Positions 27,886 through 36,633 of a DNA stretch of 64,000 nucleotides are shown here, piece by piece. Under the pieces are notes generated by a model that was not told the DNA's origin, searched no databases, and saw only the letters and a list, made by a program, of their open reading frames with translations. A program made the translations under genes and the position numbers. Numbering within the stretch: the stretch's first letter is position 1; every line of letters starts with the position of its first letter. The DNA is taken from NCBI GenBank assembly GCA_003987725.1, contig RXJH01000004.1, forward strand, positions 179,372-243,371, given 5' to 3'. The DNA comes from Hyphomicrobium sp. (lineage in GTDB: Bacteria > Pseudomonadota > Alphaproteobacteria > Rhizobiales > Hyphomicrobiaceae).

Positions 27886-27960
27886 GGGCACTTAGCTCAG
27901 CGGTAGAGCACTACCTTGACATGGTAGGGGTCACAGGTTCGATCCCTGTAGTGCCCACCA
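27886..27960 (+). tRNA. tRNA-Val (anticodon GAC)
   Basis: A complete 75-nt cloverleaf. The acceptor stem GGGCACT pairs with AGTGCCC, the D-arm is GCTCAGCGGTAGAGC, the anticodon stem CTACC/GGTAG encloses loop TTGACAT giving anticodon GAC, and the T-arm CACAGGTTCGATCCCTGTA is intact. The CCA end is encoded (27958-27960). No repeated 3' fragment was seen nearby, so there is no sign of an integrated element. Confidence 0.97.
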
Positions 27961-28422
27961 TCGGAACCATTGGTTTCGTTGGTTTTTTCCGGAATACGCT
28001 TGCCTTTCCTCGATTTGCCCGCGCGCCGGTGTCGTGTCACCGTTGGGCCAGCGAGACGTGGCGCAAGATCCGCAATATTGCTGAGAGCCACGCGACAGAC
28101 CGGCCTGCTCTTAGGTGGACTTGTTGGCGAGGATCTGGCTTGGCGCCCGCCAGCAGCTTACTCGCGTGTATCAACCGATCTGCGCCATACCTGATAGCCT
28201 CGGGAATAATTTCCTGATTTGTCGGCCTAAATTTCCCAGGCACATGCCCCGAAAGTATCAATTCTACAACACTTTCAATAGGAACGAGTTCTACGGGCGT
28301 CGGGAATATTGACCTAATATACTCAAGAACTTTTCCTGGTTCTGGGAATAAGAGTCGCGATTGCTTGAGCGCTGCCGAGGCGGCGATCCGCGCAATACGT
28401 GTCCGGGAGCAGGGGGTTGTTG
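27961..28422. other. Noncoding interval before the TonB-dependent receptor
   Basis: About 460 bp, AT-richer than the genome average toward its 3' half. A small AACCA/TGGTT hairpin followed by Ts (about 27966-27990) may terminate the tRNA transcript. I see no gene, and no recognisable Fur or Irr box that would reveal control of the receptor. Confidence 0.4.
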
Positions 28423-30987
28423 ATGTCGACGCGCATGGTCACCATGGCGCCAGTAGTGGCGCTTGCATGCGTCATGTTTGGAGCGTCCGGAGTTCTGGCT
28501 CAAGACGCCGGTGGGACATCGACGGCTCAGCCGGCGACGCCTCCAAACTCAACGACGGCCAATCCTCCAAGCAGCCAGACGCCCTCCGTACAAGCACCGT
28601 CGAGCAGCGCGCCGTTGCCGGAGGTGCAGGTTATTCAGGAACAGCCGAAGCCCAAGCCAGTGAAGCAGGCTGCCAAACCAAAGAAGGCGCCGGCACCGGT
28701 TTCGGCGGCGCCTCCGCCAAGCCCAGCGGCTGTCGAAGCGGCCGAGCCATCTGAGATAAAGATGTCGCCCGTCGCGGGAAGTGAGATTCCGCTCGGAAAA
28801 GTTCCAAACGGAGTCGCGAGCACCACGGCGGCGGATATTCAACGCACTGGTGACATGACCGCCCAGAACGTTTTGCAATCACGCGTGCCTGGTGTGATCG
28901 TCAGCGATCTGCAGGGCAACGGGTTTCAAACCGATGTGCAGTATCGCGGGTTTTCATCCTCGCCGGTCAACGGTGTGCCACAGGGGTTAGCCGTCTATCA
29001 AAACGGCGTTCGCATCAACGAGGCGTTCGGCGACATCGTCAATTGGGACTTCCTGCCGTCGAACGCGGTTTCCAGCATGACGGTGATGGGAAGCAATCCG
29101 GTGTTCGGGTTGAACGCCATCGGCGGTGCGATCAGCGTCGACATGCGAGACGGCTTCAATTTCCAGGGCGCGGAATTTGACGTTCGCGGCGGTTCGTTCG
29201 GACGCATCCAAGGTTCGGGAGCTGCCGGTGCGCAAAGCGGCAACTGGGCCATGTTCATCGCGGCCGAAGACATCAATGACAACGGCTGGCGCCAATTTTC
29301 ACCCGCCGAAATTCACCGCATGTACGCCGACCTTGGATTCAAGAATCGCGATGCCGAATTCCACCTCAATTTCACGGGCGCGGATAACTTCGTCGGCGCT
29401 GTATCGGCCTCGCCCGTTCAGTTGCTCGATGAGGGTTGGAACCGCGTCTACACCAATCCGCAGACCACTCAGAATGACATGGAGATGGTCTCGATCAATG
29501 GGTCCGTGAAGGCAACGAATACGCTCACGTTCTCCGGCGTTACGTATTACCGCCATTTCCAGCAAGCCCATACCGACGGCAATATTCTGGATGTAGCAGA
29601 TTGCGGTGACGGCAATCTTTGTCTTGATGGCGAGCCGGTGACTACCGCAAGCGGTCCGGTATCGGCGTCCGTCGGCGGCGGCGCTCCGTTCGGATCGTTA
29701 GACCGGACATCTCAAAATGCCGATAGTTTCGGCGGGTCTCTGCAAGCCGTCGAGAAAGCAAAGCTTTTCGACCACAACAACCAGTTCCTGATTGGCGGCA
29801 GCATCGATCACGGTCACGTCGCCTATGGGGCAAGGAGCAGCCTTGGCACATTCGGACCGAATTTCACAATCTCGCCGCTCGGTCTCGATCTCACTGGGCC
29901 GGATGATATTTCGCCACGCAGCCTGACGACGACCAACGATTATTACGGTCTCTATTTCACCGATACCTTCGATGTCACTGACCGGCTTAGCTTGACTGTC
30001 GGCGGACGCTACAACTACGCAAGAGTGTCGTTGGAAGACAAGCTCGACGACGAATCGGACCTGAACGGGTCGCATACGTATCAGCGCTTCAATCCGATGG
30101 GCGGTCTCACCTATCAGCTGGCAAAAGGGCTGACCTTCTACACGAGCTACTCCGAGGCTAACCGAGCACCGACGCCGGCGGAGCTTGCTTGCGCCGACCC
30201 CACTAATCCGTGCCTCATCGAGAGCTTCCTCACCGGCGATCCTCCGCTGAAGCAGGTGGTGTCGCGCACGGGTGAAGTTGGATTCCGCGGCGAAACTTCA
30301 AACGCGATGAAGAATGCCAAGATCGATTGGAGCTTCGGACTCTTCAGAACGCTCAATCAGGACGACATCATCAGCGTTGCTTCCCCGACGTCCGGGCGTG
30401 GCTACTTCCAAAATGCGGGCGACACGCTGCGTCAGGGCATTGAAGCTTCGATCAGCTACCAGACGCAGCGTCTTTTCCTCTATGCGAACTATGCGTTCAT
30501 CGATCCGACATTCCAATCGTCGCTGGAACTTGCGTCGCCGAACAATCCGTCAGACGACGTGGTACCCTGCTCAGGGGATCCGACCCAGAGCTGCATCAAC
30601 GTGCGTCCGGGCGACAGGCTCCCCGGCGTCCCCCGGCACCGCTTCAAGGCAGGGTTTGATTATTGGCTGACGCCAAAATGGAAGTTTGGCTCCGATCTCG
30701 TTGCGGCAAGCGATCAGGTTTTCTTCGGTGACGAGTCGAACCTGAACAAACCGCTTGCCGGTTACGCCCAGGTGAACCTGCACACGTCATACGACATCAC
30801 CAATCACATCCAGATTTATGGATTGATCAATAACCTCTTCGACCACCACTACGGAACTTTCGGAAATTACTTCGACACCGAAGAGGGCTCAGAGGCTTCG
30901 CTGGGTACGATCGATTTTACCGACGCTCGCACGATCGTACCTGCGATGCCGTTTGCCGCCTATGGAGGCATGAAGTTCAAGTTTTAG
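28423..30987 (+). CDS. TonB-dependent outer membrane receptor
   Basis: Active outer membrane importer of about 854 residues. It has a signal peptide (1-27, ending V-L-A-Q), then a long Pro/Ala/Lys-rich segment (about 30-115) containing P-K-P-K-P-V-K. The plug domain (about 120-235) has L-Q-S-R-V-P-G-V, the V-Q-Y-R-G-F run and N-A-I-G-G-A-I-S-V-D. A 22-strand type barrel ends in M-K-F-K-F with terminal Phe. I chose the ATG at 28423 because AGGGGG lies 7 nt upstream; a GTG 24 nt earlier is possible. Substrate unknown: no siderophore, cobalamin or exbB/tonB gene is adjacent, and no cobalamin or iron riboregulator was seen. Confidence 0.92.
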   Translation: MSTRMVTMAPVVALACVMFGASGVLAQDAGGTSTAQPATPPNSTTANPPSSQTPSVQAPSSSAPLPEVQVIQEQPKPKPVKQAAKPKKAPAPVSAAPPPSPAAVEAAEPSEIKMSPVAGSEIPLGKVPNGVASTTAADIQRTGDMTAQNVLQSRVPGVIVSDLQGNGFQTDVQYRGFSSSPVNGVPQGLAVYQNGVRINEAFGDIVNWDFLPSNAVSSMTVMGSNPVFGLNAIGGAISVDMRDGFNFQGAEFDVRGGSFGRIQGSGAAGAQSGNWAMFIAAEDINDNGWRQFSPAEIHRMYADLGFKNRDAEFHLNFTGADNFVGAVSASPVQLLDEGWNRVYTNPQTTQNDMEMVSINGSVKATNTLTFSGVTYYRHFQQAHTDGNILDVADCGDGNLCLDGEPVTTASGPVSASVGGGAPFGSLDRTSQNADSFGGSLQAVEKAKLFDHNNQFLIGGSIDHGHVAYGARSSLGTFGPNFTISPLGLDLTGPDDISPRSLTTTNDYYGLYFTDTFDVTDRLSLTVGGRYNYARVSLEDKLDDESDLNGSHTYQRFNPMGGLTYQLAKGLTFYTSYSEANRAPTPAELACADPTNPCLIESFLTGDPPLKQVVSRTGEVGFRGETSNAMKNAKIDWSFGLFRTLNQDDIISVASPTSGRGYFQNAGDTLRQGIEASISYQTQRLFLYANYAFIDPTFQSSLELASPNNPSDDVVPCSGDPTQSCINVRPGDRLPGVPRHRFKAGFDYWLTPKWKFGSDLVAASDQVFFGDESNLNKPLAGYAQVNLHTSYDITNHIQIYGLINNLFDHHYGTFGNYFDTEEGSEASLGTIDFTDARTIVPAMPFAAYGGMKFKF

Positions 30988-31029
30988 GATCAAGGTCCCA
31001 AGACTTCGGCGCTCGCGAAGCGACATAAG

Positions 31030-31067
31030 AAAGGCCCGTGCGTTTCCACAAGAGCGCAAGGGCCTTT
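31030..31067. terminator. Bidirectional terminator between receptor and DUF937 genes
   Basis: A perfect AAAGGCCC (31030-31037) / GGGCCTTT (31060-31067) stem is extended by partial pairing of GTGCG with CGCA. It lies between convergent genes; U-tracts are short on both sides. Confidence 0.7.
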
Positions 31068-31095
31068 CACTTAATCGGGCATTTTGTAGTGTCGT

Positions 31096-32298
31096 TCAGG
31101 CTGTCGTCAGCGCATCGAACTGAGAGTGAACTTTATCGATTGTCGGCTTTATGATTGGGCTCACCCCAGGAATTGCAAGCGCCTTGTCGAAGAGCTGATC
31201 AAGGGCCGGTCTCGTGGCAATGATCGTGTTCACGACCGTTTTGCGGGACTGAGCGGGAAGTTGATCGAGGAGTTTGCTCAGCCTGACAAAATCGTTCGCG
31301 GAATTTGTCAACGGCGTCATGGCGGCTTGCGCAGTACTCACGTCCTGAACGCTTGCAATCGCCGAGCGCATGCTGGTCTCGGCGCTGGCGAGTTGTGCGC
31401 CGACGTCGACGTCACCGACCTTGATGCCATGCAGATTTTCAAGCGCCTCGAAGGACGCGGGCATCGGGCCGAGACCTGAGGCGCCGGTGCTGGTTCCGGT
31501 GCTCGCCGGCGCTGTGGATGGTGTTTCAACCTTCGCTGGAGGAGGATTGGCCGCGGTTTCTGTCGGGTGTGGGCGCGTGAACCAGTTCCACGCGAGGCCA
31601 CCGATCAGCAACGCCGCGAGTGCCGGAATTATCCAGCCCCATGATTGCGTGGGTCTCGGCACTGGCGGGGGCATTGTGCTGTAGCTTGGCCTTGATGACC
31701 CGGAATAGCCAGTCGTTGCAGACGGGCCGCGCACACCGGCTGAACTACCGAGGGCATCCAGAATACCCGTGTCGCTGAGATAGTTTGAGAAACCAGCCGG
31801 AAGCGCGCTCGCGATATTGTCTTTTTGCGAATTCAGAAGGCTCGCCAAACCCGTCGCATCGAGCCCACTCGCGCGTTGCTGCTGTCCCAACACGCCCATT
31901 ACGACAGGTCCGAGCAGGCCCATAAGGCTCTTCGATCCGGCGTTTCCAATCCCCGCGTACTGACCAACCGCGTTGGTGAGTGCGGATGTGGTTCCGCTGC
32001 CGAGAAGGGATGTCAGTGTGTTGGTGCCTGTTTCAATAATGTTCGACTGCGCCGAGCCGCCGAGCATGCTGCCCAAGCTCGAGAGCAATGTCGGCTGTTG
32101 TCGCGCGATTGCGCCATTGAGCGCCTGAGCGCCGTTTGGTCTGGATACGAGTGACGTGAACGCAGCCAATAGACCGGGGACACCTGCCTGTAGCGCTTTT
32201 TCTGTGAGGGCCTTATCGAGGCCGAGGCTCGAAGCAATGCGCGATACCAGACTCGAGCTGAGTATCTGAGTAATGTTGGAGACCAAATCTAGAGACAT
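31096..32298 (-). CDS. DUF937 membrane protein
   Basis: A 400-residue protein. The N-terminal DUF937 region (about 1-185) consists of Gly/Leu/Ser-rich helices, with L-L-G-P-V-V-M-G-V-L-G near 128-138. A linker with Pro/Ser (190-220) precedes a single membrane helix (about 222-240, W-I-I-P-A-L-A-A-L-L-I-G-G) followed by a positively charged side (T-R-P-H-P), a second Pro/Thr linker (245-275) and a helical C-terminal domain (280-400). DUF937 has no established biochemical function that I can state. It is monocistronic, ending at the terminator at 31030-31067. An AGCGCCA/TGGCGCT hairpin lies in its leader (32353-32374). Confidence 0.75.
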   Translation of the reverse strand: MSLDLVSNITQILSSSLVSRIASSLGLDKALTEKALQAGVPGLLAAFTSLVSRPNGAQALNGAIARQQPTLLSSLGSMLGGSAQSNIIETGTNTLTSLLGSGTTSALTNAVGQYAGIGNAGSKSLMGLLGPVVMGVLGQQQRASGLDATGLASLLNSQKDNIASALPAGFSNYLSDTGILDALGSSAGVRGPSATTGYSGSSRPSYSTMPPPVPRPTQSWGWIIPALAALLIGGLAWNWFTRPHPTETAANPPPAKVETPSTAPASTGTSTGASGLGPMPASFEALENLHGIKVGDVDVGAQLASAETSMRSAIASVQDVSTAQAAMTPLTNSANDFVRLSKLLDQLPAQSRKTVVNTIIATRPALDQLFDKALAIPGVSPIIKPTIDKVHSQFDALTTA

Positions 32299-32645
32299 GG
32301 GGCAACTCCCTTATCGGTTGTCCCCCCGATACGGAATCCCCCTCATTACATAAGCGCCACTGTTGATTGGCGCTGATCTGGAACAAGTTGATCAGCGTGC
32401 TTACGGTGTAGGGATATGCGCGCAAATCTGAAGATAGTCTAGGCGGCTTCTCGTGAGAAACTTAGCGTCAACCAGGGCGAAGGATCATCGTGGTTTCGTT
32501 TAGGAAAAACTAATCAGGGGCTTTTGAGTTCGATTTTGACGAGGCTCCGGCTTTCGAGCTTCGTAATTTCAACTTTACATGCATTTTTTCTAAGCAAAGT
32601 GCCGTCAGCTACTCGGCCCGACCGTCTCACTTAAGCAAATATTCG
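32299..32645. other. Noncoding interval between DUF937 and cysC genes
   Basis: About 350 bp, AT-rich in the middle (32500-32600). It carries the leader of the DUF937 gene, with one 7-bp hairpin at 32353-32374, and the region downstream of cysC. No gene or clear terminator was found. Confidence 0.4.
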
Positions 32646-33335
32646 TCACGCTTGCCCGCATGGCTCGTCAGCCTGATCGCAGGTTGATATTTCGCTTGTC
32701 AGAGTTGGCCGCAGAGCCTGCAGCATCTCATCCAGGAGATCGCTCAGCGGTGCCCGCCCATCCAGCACGATCTCGGCACTCTCCGGTGGCTCGTAGGCCG
32801 ACGATATTCCCGTGAAGTCCGGAATGAGGCCCTGGCGCGCCTTCTTGTACAGGCCCTTCGCGTCTCGCTGCTCGCAGGTCGCCAGCGGAGTATTGAGATA
32901 GACCTCAATGAACTCGCCGGGCGGGAACAGCTTACGAGCTTGTTGTCTCTGCGCGATGAGCGGCGAGATCAGCGAGACGATCACGATCAAGCCCGCATCG
33001 ACCATGAGCTTTGCGACTTCAGATATTCGCCGGACATTCTCCATGCGACCGGCGTGAGAAAAATCAAGGTCATTGCAAATGCCGTCCCGGCAGCGATCGC
33101 CGTCGAGAACGAAAGTGTGGCGTCCCGACATATAAAGCGTTTCGTCAAGGAGGTTGGCGAGGGTGGTCTTTCCGGCACCGGAAAGACCGGTGAACCAAAT
33201 GCAGCAGGCATTCTGCGCTTTCAATTCAGACCGCTCAACTTTCGTAATTGCCGAATTTTTCCACTGCAGCTCCAGAGATGGGCGCGCAGCGAGCTTCGGC
33301 ATTCCGAACGAATGGACTTCCGGTAACGGCTTCAT
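32646..33335 (-). CDS. cysC: Adenylylsulfate kinase CysC
   Basis: Phosphorylates APS to PAPS. The 229-residue form starts at the ATG at 33335, preceded by a GGGGGG purine run; an upstream ATG at 33362 would add nine residues unlike the family. The P-loop G-L-S-G-A-G-K-T-T is at about 50-58, followed by L-D-G-D-R-C-R and D-L-D-F-S-H-A-G-R-M-E-N-V-R-R (normally D-N-V-R and D-L-G-F-S), and F-I-E-V-Y-L-N-T-P-L with D-A-K-G-L-Y-K-K-A-R. It is a stand-alone kinase with no cysD/cysN nearby. With cysQ and a sulfotransferase in the next two genes on the same strand, it points to PAPS supply for sulfation. Confidence 0.93.
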   Translation of the reverse strand: MKPLPEVHSFGMPKLAARPSLELQWKNSAITKVERSELKAQNACCIWFTGLSGAGKTTLANLLDETLYMSGRHTFVLDGDRCRDGICNDLDFSHAGRMENVRRISEVAKLMVDAGLIVIVSLISPLIAQRQQARKLFPPGEFIEVYLNTPLATCEQRDAKGLYKKARQGLIPDFTGISSAYEPPESAEIVLDGRAPLSDLLDEMLQALRPTLTSEISTCDQADEPCGQA

Positions 33336-33426
33336 GCCTTCCCCCCGGTGCGGTTCAGCCAACGCCTATGGCAAACCCGAAACTTGTATTCCTGTCTCGT
33401 CGTGTCCCAACGGTTCCGAACCTTGC

Positions 33427-34275
33427 TCACACGCTGACTTCCAGCGCCGAAACGCGCAGCAGTTCGCGCAATGCTTCGACGCTGCCGCCGAACGAAACGA
33501 AGTGCGGATTTTGCAGAGCCTTCTTCTCCGGACGCTTTGCTCCGTATTCGAGCTCCCGGCCATCGCACGTCAAAGTGCAGCCTCCGGCGCCCCGCAAAAC
33601 GGCGTCGCCCGCCGCCGTATCCCACTGCATGGTCGTTCCGAAGCGGGGATAGATGTCTGCCTCTCCCGTCGCCACGAGGCAGAACTTCAGCGACGATCCG
33701 ACCGACAATTTCTTGCCGATCGAAAGCTTATCCAGGAAGTCCTTGGTTGCGGCATTCTCGTGCGATGCGCTCGCCACGGCGGACAGGGCGCTCGCCGGCA
33801 CGGCCGTGGCGATGCGGGACCGTTCGCGAATGCTCAGATCATTGGAGAGATGGCATTTGTAGGAAATGCTGCCATCGCCGCTGAAGAGTTCGCGTCGCGC
33901 CGGCGCAACAACAACGCCCAATTGCGGGCGTCCGTTTTCGACCAAGCAAATATTCACGGTGAAATCCGCACTGCCCCGGACGAACTCCTTCGTGCCGTCC
34001 AGTGGATCGACAAGGAAAAACGTTCTCGCGGAGGCGCCGCTGAAATTGCCGGCGGAGGCGGCTTCCTCGCCGACGATCGGAAGGGAGGAATCGATCCGCT
34101 GCAGTTCTCGCGTGATCAGTTCTTCAGCAAAAAGATCGGCGTCGGTGACCGGACTGCCGTCGCCCTTGTTTTGAACAGCCGCGCCGCCTCGCTGAACCTC
34201 CAAGATGAGCCGGCCCGCGGCAAGCGCAATGCTCTCTATCTGCCTCAAGAGCGCAGGCGCGGGTTCCTCAGTCAT
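33427..34275 (-). CDS. cysQ: 3'(2'),5'-bisphosphate nucleotidase CysQ
   Basis: Removes PAP, the inhibitory product of PAPS-dependent reactions, giving AMP. The 282-residue protein has the IMPase-like fold: P-V-T-D-A-D (about 42-47), V-G-E-E-A (about 68-72) and D-P-L-D-G-T-K-E-F (about 90-98), the last with the Lys-Glu-Phe typical of CysQ, and a late W-D-T-A-A-G-D-A-V metal site. It lies 91 bp upstream of cysC and 59 bp downstream of the sulfotransferase, same strand, so the three may form an operon. Confidence 0.93.
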   Translation of the reverse strand: MTEEPAPALLRQIESIALAAGRLILEVQRGGAAVQNKGDGSPVTDADLFAEELITRELQRIDSSLPIVGEEAASAGNFSGASARTFFLVDPLDGTKEFVRGSADFTVNICLVENGRPQLGVVVAPARRELFSGDGSISYKCHLSNDLSIRERSRIATAVPASALSAVASASHENAATKDFLDKLSIGKKLSVGSSLKFCLVATGEADIYPRFGTTMQWDTAAGDAVLRGAGGCTLTCDGRELEYGAKRPEKKALQNPHFVSFGGSVEALRELLRVSALEVSV

Positions 34276-34334
34276 TCAATAACATCCCACCCGCGACGTT
34301 CATTTTGCTGCGCTTTCCAATTCACCCGGTGCCT

Positions 34335-35162
34335 TCAAGCGTTAACTCCGAACCGGCGCGCGATCCGTCGCTCGACCTGGTACTTTGGCCGCACGAATTC
34401 GCTCAGCACAAAGCTGCTTTGAGCGCGGCTATCGAAAGGTTTCATTTCTTTCCGCACCCATCGGCTCCATAGGTATTGGTCCAGTGCGGTGCGGGATTTC
34501 AGTAATGCGCGATCTGTTGCGGAGAGGTCGGCGGCTCGGACAATTTTCCAACCCGTGATCGCCTGCTTTTCTTCAGCGGAATTTCGCCGCGGCGCTTCGG
34601 GTGAAATGCCGATTTCGGCCGATATGCTTTCTATGAGTGAATCCGCCTCGCGGATGTCGGCGATATAATCGATGGAGGCCAGAACTTCGTCGAGAATTTC
34701 AGCCTTTCGTTCGTCGGATAACCGGACCAATTGAACCCACGGCATTTCCAGCCATCGTTCAAGCAGGAAATGAGCGAGTGGATTGACGCGCGTGGCGCGC
34801 AAAAACAATGAAAAGGAATAGGTGTGCTGACCTTCGGTCAGGTACCGCATCATCCGGTAATTATAGTAAGAAAGCATCATGCTTTCGGGTTCGCGGAGGA
34901 TTATCGAACGGACGATGCGACGGTCCGGAAACAGATACTCCGCCGATTTGCCGATGAAATGCCCGGAGATGGCTTTGATCTCGTCATGCCGTTCGGGAAG
35001 TTCCCGGCGGTATTTGTGAGTGAAAAGGTCCAATGGAAATTTTCGGGTTCGTTTGGGAGCAATCCAAACCCGTTTGTCCCCCAATTGATCGATCAAATGT
35101 CTCTCAACGGTCGTGCCAGCGCACTTCGGGACGTGGATATGGACAAGGAGCGATTTCGCCAT
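34335..35162 (-). CDS. Sulfotransferase family protein
   Basis: A 275-residue protein of the Sulfotransfer_2-like group. The 5'-phosphosulfate loop H-V-P-K-C-A-G-T-T (about 10-18) and the 3'-phosphate segment I-I-L-R-E-P-E-S-M-M-L-S-Y-Y are both clear. I chose the ATG at 35162, where the sulfotransferase motif begins 10 residues later; a frame extending to 35480 adds 106 residues of unrelated composition and is probably noncoding. The acceptor is unknown. Adjacent cysC and cysQ supply PAPS and remove PAP, and kdoO plus a glycosyltransferase on the other strand suggest a surface glycan or lipid acceptor. Confidence 0.8.
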   Translation of the reverse strand: MAKSLLVHIHVPKCAGTTVERHLIDQLGDKRVWIAPKRTRKFPLDLFTHKYRRELPERHDEIKAISGHFIGKSAEYLFPDRRIVRSIILREPESMMLSYYNYRMMRYLTEGQHTYSFSLFLRATRVNPLAHFLLERWLEMPWVQLVRLSDERKAEILDEVLASIDYIADIREADSLIESISAEIGISPEAPRRNSAEEKQAITGWKIVRAADLSATDRALLKSRTALDQYLWSRWVRKEMKPFDSRAQSSFVLSEFVRPKYQVERRIARRFGVNA

Positions 35163-35701
35163 CGTGATCTTTGCGGTTTTGTGATTACAACAAAATGCAA
35201 CTAAGCCATTTGGCCTATGACGAAGACTACCGCCGGAATTTGCGAGAGATCCTTTATAACGGACATTGCTTGCGAGTTTTCTGGGAGTGCGTGGCGCGAG
35301 GGGCACGCCAAAAGGAAAACGCTTGATGTTGCTCGGAGCATAACAACGGAACCGTAAGGGCCCGGCGGCCCTCAGTTTTTTGCGATAGGGATCGGCTTTG
35401 CAGGGCAGTCGTTGGTGCGCGGGCCGCCGTTTGGGCGACATAGCTGTGGATAAGCGGGTGCCGAGCCCACGATTAGCCAATTAGCCAGTTGTGTGGATCC
35501 ATCACCGCCGTGTTGTTGTGGAGCGGGGTCCTGACGATTTGCTGGCGCCCTGGTTTTTAATGAAACGTCGATTTTAAATACTCCACGACTGCGAATTTTT
35601 TAAACGCTCGCAGAGCCCAAATTCCGGCGCGTTATTTTTTGCCTCGCACGACGAAGTTCGAATTTTTTCAAAACGGCACGTCCTCGATATTGGGGGTACT
35701 C
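35163..35701. other. Divergent interval between sulfotransferase and kdoO
   Basis: About 540 bp with A/T-rich blocks near 35575-35640. It contains promoters for both flanking genes, a single consensus DnaA-box-like 9-mer (35445-35453, TGTGGATAA) and a short tandem TTAGCCAA/TTAGCCAG. One DnaA box is not an origin. Open frames running through it lack family features. Confidence 0.45.
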
Positions 35702-36616
35702 ATGTCTTCATTTGAATCCTCGCGCAAAGTCTTTTCCTCACTCGACACCTTTGACGCGACCGCGTGGAATAGCTCATTCACATCCGAAGATCGTGAGCGG
35801 GCAGTGGACGGCCTCGAGCGCGGGCACGTGCTCTATTTCAAAACCCTGGCGTTCCCACTCGAGGCTGAAGAGAAGGTTTTCCTCTCTTCGACGTGGTCCG
35901 ATCAGGAGGCAAAAAACATCAGCTTCGATCCTACCGAGGGCCGGTTGCGCGGCGCGAAGATCGAGGGCGCCGATGGTGAGAAGCTGGCTGGCATGATGCG
36001 CCGCTATGCGTCGGACGCGCGCCAGCTCCTGCAAGGTCTTCTGCCGTCCTACGCCTCAACGCTCAAGTTGGCGCGCACGAGCTTCAGGCCGCACGAAGTC
36101 GAGGGACGGAAAGCCTCGTCCTTTCGCAAGGATGATACTCGGCTTCATGTCGATGCCTTTCCGTCCCGGCCGAACCGAGGTGCGCGCATTCTGCGTGTGT
36201 TCACCAACATCCACCCTGCGGGGAAACCACGGGTGTGGCAGATCGGAGAGCCCTTCGAGGCCTATGCCAGCCGCTTTTTGCCGACCGTATCGCGGCCGTT
36301 GCCTGGGCTCGCGCAACTCGAATCCATCCTTGGCATCACCAAGGGGGTGAGGACGCCTTACGATCATATCATGCTGCACTTGCATGACCGGACGAAGGGC
36401 GACGAGACCTATCAGCGTGAGGCGCCGCGGCAAGAGGTTGCCTTCGCAGCCGGTAGCACGTGGGTGGTCTTTACGGACCAGGTTCTGCACGCTGCGATCA
36501 GCGGCCAATTCGTCTTGGAGCAAACGTTCGAGCTTCCTGTTGCGGCACAACGTCAGACGGAACGGTCGCCGTTGCGCGTTCTCGAACGTCTGACCGGCCG
36601 AGCGCTCGCAGCGTAG
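35702..36616 (+). CDS. kdoO: Kdo 3-hydroxylase KdoO
   Basis: Fe(II)/2-oxoglutarate dioxygenase-type enzyme that converts Kdo residues of lipid A-core to Ko. The 304-residue protein starts at the ATG at 35702 after a GGGGG run (a TTG 63 nt upstream is less likely). The facial metal motif H149-V-D151 followed by A-F-P-S-R-P and the distal His in Q-V-L-H-A-A near residue 264 are visible, and the R-V-F-T-N-I-H-P segment matches the Kdo_hydroxy family. It acts at the inner face of the inner membrane on Kdo-lipid A. It is followed by a structured RNA-like element and a glycosyltransferase gene. Confidence 0.88.
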   Translation: MSSFESSRKVFSSLDTFDATAWNSSFTSEDRERAVDGLERGHVLYFKTLAFPLEAEEKVFLSSTWSDQEAKNISFDPTEGRLRGAKIEGADGEKLAGMMRRYASDARQLLQGLLPSYASTLKLARTSFRPHEVEGRKASSFRKDDTRLHVDAFPSRPNRGARILRVFTNIHPAGKPRVWQIGEPFEAYASRFLPTVSRPLPGLAQLESILGITKGVRTPYDHIMLHLHDRTKGDETYQREAPRQEVAFAAGSTWVVFTDQVLHAAISGQFVLEQTFELPVAAQRQTERSPLRVLERLTGRALAA

Positions 36617-36633
36617 CAATTCGAACCGCGTTG

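Noticed and set aside
27897-28091. 64-codon minus-strand frame ending in a Y-R-D-R-T-C-D-P peptide
   Set aside because: It is the antisense of tRNA-Val; this peptide is a well-known spurious annotation over tRNA genes.
23020-28318. Shared 12-mer TATTGACCTAAT at 23020 and 28307
   Set aside because: Many 12-mers recur by chance in 64 kb; the two contexts share no position relative to genes and no dyad symmetry.
27844-28422. Genomic island integrated at tRNA-Val
   Set aside because: No integrase gene and no duplicated tRNA 3' end; the AT-rich spacer alone is not enough.
33154-34422. 422-codon open frame antisense to cysC and cysQ
   Set aside because: It overlaps two genes with intact catalytic motifs on the other strand and itself contains none.
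35445-35453. DnaA-box-like 9-mer
   Set aside because: A single 9-mer is expected by chance about once in two windows of this size, and there is no AT-rich unwinding region with clustered boxes.
35163-35480. N-terminal 106-residue extension of the sulfotransferase
   Set aside because: Basic, low-complexity sequence without homology; the PAPS loop begins right after the internal ATG at 35162.
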